Below are positions 7,295 to 11,169 of a stretch of DNA of 11,169 nucleotides, piece by piece. Both the position numbers and the translations under genes were made by a program. The DNA comes from CAZLBC01 sp964557575 (GTDB taxonomy: Bacteria > Planctomycetota > Phycisphaerae > SM23-33): assembly GCA_964557575.1 (NCBI GenBank), contig CAZLBC010000129.1:1-11169 (forward strand). Direction: 5' to 3'. Below the pieces are notes generated by a model, which saw only the letters and a list, made by a program, of their open reading frames with translations, did no database searches and had not been told where the DNA came from. The stretch's first letter is position 1. Every line of letters begins with the position of its first letter.

Positions 7295-8166
7295 TGGGTA
7301 TTCCCTCCACATGGACGCGGGCCTGGGGCCGCAGCGGCGTCCGCGACGACGCCCGCCGCGGCGCGTTCGTCATTTTGGCGTACCATGCCCCCGCAGGCAC
7401 GACCGATACCGACGCCGAACGCGCCGTGCCGGATTACACTCGCGCGCCTGGCAAGAGCGGGGTCTTTGCGCCCGTGTGCAAAACGCGCGACGTGGACCCC
7501 GACCAGGCGGACGGGACGGTGCTCGTCGCGATTCATTACGAAGCGCCGTCAATGGACAGCGTACTCGAACGGAACGTCGGGAAAGCGATGCTATTCGCCG
7601 AGACGCGGGACGAACAGCGGTTGCTCCGGGTCGCGCCGCAGTACACTACCGTGAAGGACAACAACGGCAAAGGCGGCGTGTGGGCGGATGCGCATAGCCA
7701 GCATGCGGGGAAGGACTACCATTTGCGGTGGCGCACCATTCGGGGCGACCCGTACCTGCCAATCGGCCACATCCGGTATCGCCTGCGATTCGCCCAGGGC
7801 CTGACGTATTTCCGCACCCTGCGCTCCTACCGCAACACCATCAACAGCAACGTGGTCTTCGGCATCCCGGCGCTGCATTTGCTGTGGAAGGGTTACCGGA
7901 TGCAGCACGTGCTCGGCAAAGCAAATCAGACCCTCTACGAGGTGGAGTTTGAGGAATGCCCCGATGAGACCACCTGGGACAAGTACACAAAGGTCGAGCG
8001 GTCCCATGCGCACGTGTCCAAGGAGCAAGTTCACGACGACGACGGGAATGCAGTCGACGGCGAATACGAATACGTCGGCGGGTGGACGGCCCACGACACC
8101 TACACGGTCGACAAGTGGTACGGCCGGCATAAGAGTTGGGACATCGCAAGCATGGCGCTCATATGA
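7294..8166 (+). CDS. Uncharacterised virion-module protein
   Basis: The 290-residue product starts in a TGATG junction with the preceding gene and ends in an ATGA junction with the next. It is soluble, rich in Tyr, Trp, His, Arg and Asp, and has no signal peptide or membrane segment. A central beta-rich portion (about 140-225) includes YRNTINSNVVFGIPALHLLW and GKANQTLYEVEFEE. This loosely recalls phage proteins with a 'T-x-N-x-x-x-F-G-x-P-A-x-x-L-L-x-x-G' block next to connector genes. The C-terminus has an acidic loop (HDDDGNAVDGEYEYVGGW, about 247-264). The context suggests a tail-completion or short-tail component. No catalytic motif is evident, and I cannot assign a family. Confidence 0.65.
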   Translation: MGIPSTWTRAWGRSGVRDDARRGAFVILAYHAPAGTTDTDAERAVPDYTRAPGKSGVFAPVCKTRDVDPDQADGTVLVAIHYEAPSMDSVLERNVGKAMLFAETRDEQRLLRVAPQYTTVKDNNGKGGVWADAHSQHAGKDYHLRWRTIRGDPYLPIGHIRYRLRFAQGLTYFRTLRSYRNTINSNVVFGIPALHLLWKGYRMQHVLGKANQTLYEVEFEECPDETTWDKYTKVERSHAHVSKEQVHDDDGNAVDGEYEYVGGWTAHDTYTVDKWYGRHKSWDIASMALI

Positions 8167-8576
8167 ATCGGCAAGCGCAAGACCTGGTATCGACGCCGTT
8201 TGCCAATCCCCCGCGGGAGGCCGAGCGGCACGTGCGCATGTTCCTGGAGGAACAGCAGGCGAATCTTGAGCGGATGCGGCAGGCCGTGTTGTTGCTGTCG
8301 GGCGAAACCGCATCCAAGGCCGCGACGCCTCAGCCGCTTTTGCCGGACGACCTGCCGCCGTTGCTTCTGGCGATGCGACCGGGAACCGCGGTGTACGACA
8401 GGAATTGCGGTATCGGTTGCACGGACAGCCACGGCCGGTACTGCGGCTATTACGAGTGGACCGGAGAGGGTTCGGGCGACTCGTCAGTGTACGTATGGCA
8501 CTCACCGTGGAACGTCCGGGGGCTTCTCGGGGAAACCGTCGGCACCGAGAGCACAGCGGGGGAGTTGGGGATTTAG
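8163..8576 (+). CDS. Small protein with evenly spaced CCHC motif
   Basis: The 137-residue product starts at the ATG at 8163, which overlaps the upstream stop (ATGA). An in-frame TTG at 8136 is less likely. The first half is helical and amphipathic (residues 18-46, with EERHVRMF-type composition) and is followed by a Pro/Leu linker (55-72). The second half holds C82-x3-C86-x3-H90-x3-C94, four possible metal ligands every fourth residue, then aromatic Tyr/Trp-rich beta pieces (YCGYYEW, VYVWHSPW). The residues would suit a zinc site or paired disulfides, but the family is unknown to me. The next gene starts three bases after its stop. Confidence 0.6.
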   Translation: MNRQAQDLVSTPFANPPREAERHVRMFLEEQQANLERMRQAVLLLSGETASKAATPQPLLPDDLPPLLLAMRPGTAVYDRNCGIGCTDSHGRYCGYYEWTGEGSGDSSVYVWHSPWNVRGLLGETVGTESTAGELGI

Positions 8577-8579
8577 GCC

Positions 8580-9173
8580 ATGAACGCGCCGATGCCGGGC
8601 AATACGCTCATCATGCTGCCTGCCTACCGCGGCGAGATGCCGTGTCGGCCGCTGCTCCAGTGGCTGCGCGCCTTGGCGGTTGCCGGCTGGCGCTGGATGC
8701 CCGGCCCGTCCGAGGCCCGGCCCGTGCCCGTGTGCCGCAACCAGATGGTCCGGTGGTTTCTGGACGATTACCGATGGGCGGAATATCTGGTGCAGGTCAA
8801 CCCGGCCCTCGTCCCGCTTCCGTCCCAAACCGTGCAGGTGCTTCGGACGCCGGGCGAGGTCGTCTATGCCCGCGTGCCCGGTCGGCAAGCGTTGGGCGGG
8901 CATCGCGGCGGGTTCGATACGGCCTGTTTCCGCGTCCACCGGTCTGTTTACGAGGCCATGACGCCGCCGTGGTTTGGCTTCAAGTACAGCGACGACGGCG
9001 TTGTGCGTACCGCGTGCGAATGCACGTGGTTCCACAACCATCTACCCGATGGCGTCGTGCCAAGAGCAGCCGGTGCCATCGGTCGGCGGGTTGAGCGCGT
9101 GGCGGCGTTTGCAGGCGACAGGGAGGCGGTGCGCCTGCTCGTGCCGGAAGACCTGCCCGAGGGCCAAATCTAA
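8580..9173 (+). CDS. Degenerate GT-A glycosyltransferase-like protein
   Basis: The 197-residue product follows the pattern of small phage GT2-like enzymes. It opens with a first strand and loop LIMLPAYRGEM (10-20). It then has the 'A-R-N-x-x-V-x-x-F-L' helix as VCRNQMVRWFL (51-61), then the strand that should end in the DxD metal motif, here YLVQVNPALVPLP (69-81). Next is a strand VVYARV (94-99), then a Gly-rich turn and ACFRVHRSVYEAMTPPWF (115-132), matching the usual 'v+R-x-v-x-e-x-x-x-P-W-F' block, then the acidic region ACECTWF (145-151). An AIGR (166-169) ends the fold where the family often has IGH. The DxD is replaced by NPA and the final His by Arg, so metal-dependent transfer is doubtful. 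No strong SD is close. The nearest G-rich run is 8565-8570. The family assignment is by eye. Confidence 0.5.
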   Translation: MNAPMPGNTLIMLPAYRGEMPCRPLLQWLRALAVAGWRWMPGPSEARPVPVCRNQMVRWFLDDYRWAEYLVQVNPALVPLPSQTVQVLRTPGEVVYARVPGRQALGGHRGGFDTACFRVHRSVYEAMTPPWFGFKYSDDGVVRTACECTWFHNHLPDGVVPRAAGAIGRRVERVAAFAGDREAVRLLVPEDLPEGQI

Positions 9174-9187
9174 GCGGGAGACTGCCG

Positions 9188-10024
9188 ATGGCAACTTACA
9201 GTTGGTATGGCAATACGACCGACAGCGAGGGCGAGTTCGAGGAAGTTGCCAACTGGCGGGATGCCGTCGGGGCGGCGTCCGCCGAATACCCCGGCGAGAA
9301 TCAGGCCGATGACATTATCTTCGACGGCCAGGCCGCCGTGGACCTGTCCGCGGAAGGCAACGGCGCGACCGCTCAGGCGGATATGGACCAGACAGGTTCG
9401 TCGAGCAAGAACGGTATCACCGACCTGACGGTCAAGGACGGATTCACCTACGGAATCGGCGGCCCGCGATGCCCGCTCATCCTGGAGGTGGAAGCGACGC
9501 CCGCGTGGCGTTTCAACAGCAACGACCACAGCGACATCTACATCGTGAGCGTGGGCGGGACGGTGGCCTCCTTCGAGGTGCTCAAGACGAACTCGAACGA
9601 TGACGCGCTGCATTTGGCATTCGCCGACAACGCCGCGACGGCCGGCCGCATCGTCAGCGGCAACGTCACATTTGATGCCGAACTGGGGGGGCAAACGGCG
9701 TCCGGCATCGGCACGCTCATCGTGGACGGCGACGACGCGAATCCCGACCCGGTCGTCATCATCGACTGCGCCGTCAGCACGAATCTCATCGTCCGCAGCG
9801 GCACGGTGTACTGGCGGAAGGGCACGTTGACGCAACTGGAAGTGTACGGCGGCGAGTTCTCCGCCCGGCGTTCGACCACCGGCCCGACGCTCACGGACGC
9901 GCTGGTCTACGGCGGGACGGCCGACCTGCGCACGAGCGGGGCGGACCTGACGATCACGAACGCCATCGAGTATTTCGGCGGCACGGTGAAGTGGAATCCC
10001 GGCCAGACAATCGATTTCACGTAG
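9188..10024 (+). CDS. Beta-solenoid protein, possible tail fibre or receptor-binding element
   Basis: The 278-residue product has GGGAG (9176-9180) seven bases before its ATG. Its N-terminus (4-47: YSWYGN, then ANWRDAVG, then a Pro and DDIIFDG) has the pattern 'W-x-G ... N-W-x-x-x-x-x-x-P-x-x-x-D-x-x-x-F-D-G' that caps beta-helix domains in bacterial surface proteins. The rest is rich in Thr, Gly, Val, Asp and Asn, with short strands. Four rungs are clear near the end, starting at about 198, 215, 236 and 257 (TNLIVRSGTV, TQLEVYGGEF, TDALVYGGTA, TNAIEYFGGTV), 17 to 21 residues apart. No secretion signal is present, which fits a virion part rather than an exported protein. The role is inferred from fold and neighbours. 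Confidence 0.6.
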   Translation: MATYSWYGNTTDSEGEFEEVANWRDAVGAASAEYPGENQADDIIFDGQAAVDLSAEGNGATAQADMDQTGSSSKNGITDLTVKDGFTYGIGGPRCPLILEVEATPAWRFNSNDHSDIYIVSVGGTVASFEVLKTNSNDDALHLAFADNAATAGRIVSGNVTFDAELGGQTASGIGTLIVDGDDANPDPVVIIDCAVSTNLIVRSGTVYWRKGTLTQLEVYGGEFSARRSTTGPTLTDALVYGGTADLRTSGADLTITNAIEYFGGTVKWNPGQTIDFT

Positions 10025-10034
10025 GAGCAGAGTT

Positions 10035-11042
10035 ATGCCAAGTTACCCGGCAGTGGACATCAGCCGCCAGAACCGTTTGCGTCGCAAGCGCGCCGAGCAG
10101 GCCCGGTCGATAACGGACAAACGGAAGATTGCACTTCAGCGGCCCGGCGGCATGGCGGCGGCCGGCGAGCAGGCGCGCCTGAATGTCGGCCGTGCTGCAG
10201 CGAACCTGAACCCGGCCGTCGCATCGCCAACGCCGAGCGGGCCCGCGACCCCTTGGCAGCCCGAGCGGATGCAGAGCATCGTCGAACGCGGCGCCGGCCG
10301 GCCCGGCACGATAGGCATGCAGTACGATGATGCCGGCAAGCCCGTGATGGTACCCACGGGAGAAGGCGCTGTTCCGGCGGACCCAACCAGCCAATACGGC
10401 CGCGCAAAGGAGGCGGGCAGCCTTGCGCCGGGCGGCACGGTCACGGAGCGCGGCACCTACGTCGGCCCCGGAAGCACGGGGGACCCGAACTACGGGGCCG
10501 GTTTACCGTGGTATCAGCGGCAGCCCGAAGGCGGCGGCCCGTCGTATGCCGGTCAAGCCCACATGCTCCGTAACCGGGCCGAACTTGGCCAAGGGCGGCA
10601 GGCGGTGGCCCAGGGCATGCCGAGCCCCGACGCCTTCCTTCGGCAGGGCATGGGGCGGCAGCAAATGGGCGCTCAGGCCGAAGCGCTGCCGGGCCAGTTG
10701 GAGGCCGAGCAGCGTCGGACCGAGGCCGAGACGGGACGCATGGAAGCCGAGACGGGGGCGCGCGAGGCACAGACCGAATTCGTGCGGGGATTGATGAACC
10801 AGCCCCCGGCCCAGCAGGCGGCGAATCTGGGCAAGATGATTGAACAGTTTGAGGGCTACCCCGAGATTCAACAGTTTTTGGCGCAGGCGGCCAAGAACAT
10901 TCTGGGCGTGCGCGAGAACCCCGGATTCTGGGACTACATGAACGCACTCGGGATGTGGATGGCCGACCAAATGGGGGTAGGCGACACGCTTCGGGAATGG
11001 GAAAAATCGGCCCGCGGCGCTGCGGGTCAGCAGGGGCAATAA
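10035..11042 (+). CDS. Low-complexity protein with a heptad segment, function unknown
   Basis: The 335-residue product has TAGGAG directly over the preceding stop (10022-10027), seven bases before its ATG. The N-terminus (8-55) is strongly basic and helical (Arg/Lys/Gln-rich). Residues 60-175 are rich in Gly, Pro, Ala and Thr and probably disordered. Four back-to-back heptads at 223-250 begin with EA (EAEQRRT, EAETGRM, EAETGAR, EAQTEFV). A C-terminal helical region (262-325) contains aromatic and Met-rich stretches (GFWDYMNALGMWMADQMG) that could touch a membrane or pack in a bundle. No enzyme motif is seen. This layout recalls internal or ejected virion proteins of podoviruses, but the link is only compositional. 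Confidence 0.6.
   Translation: MPSYPAVDISRQNRLRRKRAEQARSITDKRKIALQRPGGMAAAGEQARLNVGRAAANLNPAVASPTPSGPATPWQPERMQSIVERGAGRPGTIGMQYDDAGKPVMVPTGEGAVPADPTSQYGRAKEAGSLAPGGTVTERGTYVGPGSTGDPNYGAGLPWYQRQPEGGGPSYAGQAHMLRNRAELGQGRQAVAQGMPSPDAFLRQGMGRQQMGAQAEALPGQLEAEQRRTEAETGRMEAETGAREAQTEFVRGLMNQPPAQQAANLGKMIEQFEGYPEIQQFLAQAAKNILGVRENPGFWDYMNALGMWMADQMGVGDTLREWEKSARGAAGQQGQ
10701..10784 (+). repeat. Four tandem heptads within the 335-residue protein
   Basis: Four consecutive seven-residue units, all starting Glu-Ala, are encoded by 21-base units. The second and third share EAETG, while the first and fourth have diverged. A short coiled coil is the simplest reading. Confidence 0.6.
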
Positions 11043-11169
11043 ATGGGCCTGATGACGCGCAACCCGCCGCTCCCGCCGCCGCTCCCGAAGCGGAGCGCGG
11101 AGCCTCCGCCCCCGCCGCCGCGGGCGTCGGGCGGCCTGCCTCTGCCGCCCATGCCGGGCCACTCGCCGA
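11043..11169 (+). CDS. Proline-rich protein, 5' part, cut by the window edge
   Basis: The reading frame opens with an ATG directly after the TAA of the preceding gene (TAAATG) and stays open to the last base, giving 42 residues. About 17 of them are Pro, with a run of six, mixed with Arg, Leu and Gly. A weak G-rich stretch lies just before the start. This looks like the disordered N-terminal region of a longer protein. Its function cannot be told from this part. Continued + strand coding and the tight junction support it as a real gene. Confidence 0.55.
   Translation, partial: MGLMTRNPPLPPPLPKRSAEPPPPPPRASGGLPLPPMPGHSP

Noticed and set aside
7591..8505. A 304-codon minus-strand open frame opposite the 290-residue and CCHC genes
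   Set aside because: It is again in mirror register with the sense codons of the gene starting at 7294, with no supporting signals.
8405..9094. A 229-codon plus-strand frame overlapping the CCHC and glycosyltransferase-like genes
   Set aside because: It conflicts with two better frames, has no SD, and its Arg-rich translation matches no pattern. The glycosyltransferase-like reading keeps a consistent family layout throughout.

Overview
The window is a GC-rich, single-strand, tightly packed stretch of a tailed-phage (Caudoviricetes) genome or prophage. It covers most of a virion morphogenesis module. All 15 genes I accept lie on the + strand. Most are separated by fewer than about 40 bases or overlap by 1 to 4 bases (ATGA or TGATG junctions), so they look co-transcribed. 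I see no tRNA, rRNA, CRISPR array, insertion sequence, integrase, lysis gene or bacterial housekeeping gene. The host cannot be named from this sequence. High GC and a beta-solenoid protein with a cell-surface-like N-terminus are compatible with a GC-rich environmental bacterium, but that is a weak guess.

Layout. Positions 1-159 are a short leader with a compound hairpin and a Shine-Dalgarno (SD) sequence that favours the GTG at 160. The portal protein follows (160-2268), overlapped by a small Cys/His protein (2265-2606). A good intrinsic terminator lies at 2665-2702. After it comes the head-shell block: a 60-residue helical protein (2728-2910), a likely scaffolding protein with an acidic proline-rich N-terminus (2947-4065), the probable major capsid protein (4093-5181) and a probable head decoration protein (5215-5832). 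Next is a connector block: a small basic protein (5843-6118), a head-tail adaptor-like protein with an inserted beta domain (6115-7017), and two uncharacterised, translationally coupled proteins (7028-7294, 7294-8166). The right part is accessory: a small protein with evenly spaced Cys/Cys/His/Cys (8163-8576), a protein that reads as a degenerate GT-A glycosyltransferase (8580-9173), a beta-solenoid protein (9188-10024), a low-complexity protein with four consecutive heptads (10035-11042), and the start of a very proline-rich protein cut by the window edge (11043-11169).

How it works together. Portal, scaffold and capsid protein would build the procapsid, the decoration protein would coat it, and the adaptor and its coupled neighbours would close the head and attach the tail. 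No tape measure, tail tube or sheath gene is seen, and the portal carries a TATE-type motif familiar from podoviral portals. A short-tailed (podovirus-like) particle is therefore my best guess. No maturation protease is visible between portal and capsid.

The most unusual item is the glycosyltransferase-like protein at 8580-9173. It keeps the shape of the family but appears to lack both the DxD metal motif and the distal metal-ligand histidine, as if the fold had been reused for a non-catalytic role in a virion gene cluster. All functional calls come from reading the translations and from remembered family patterns. None has been checked by a database search.
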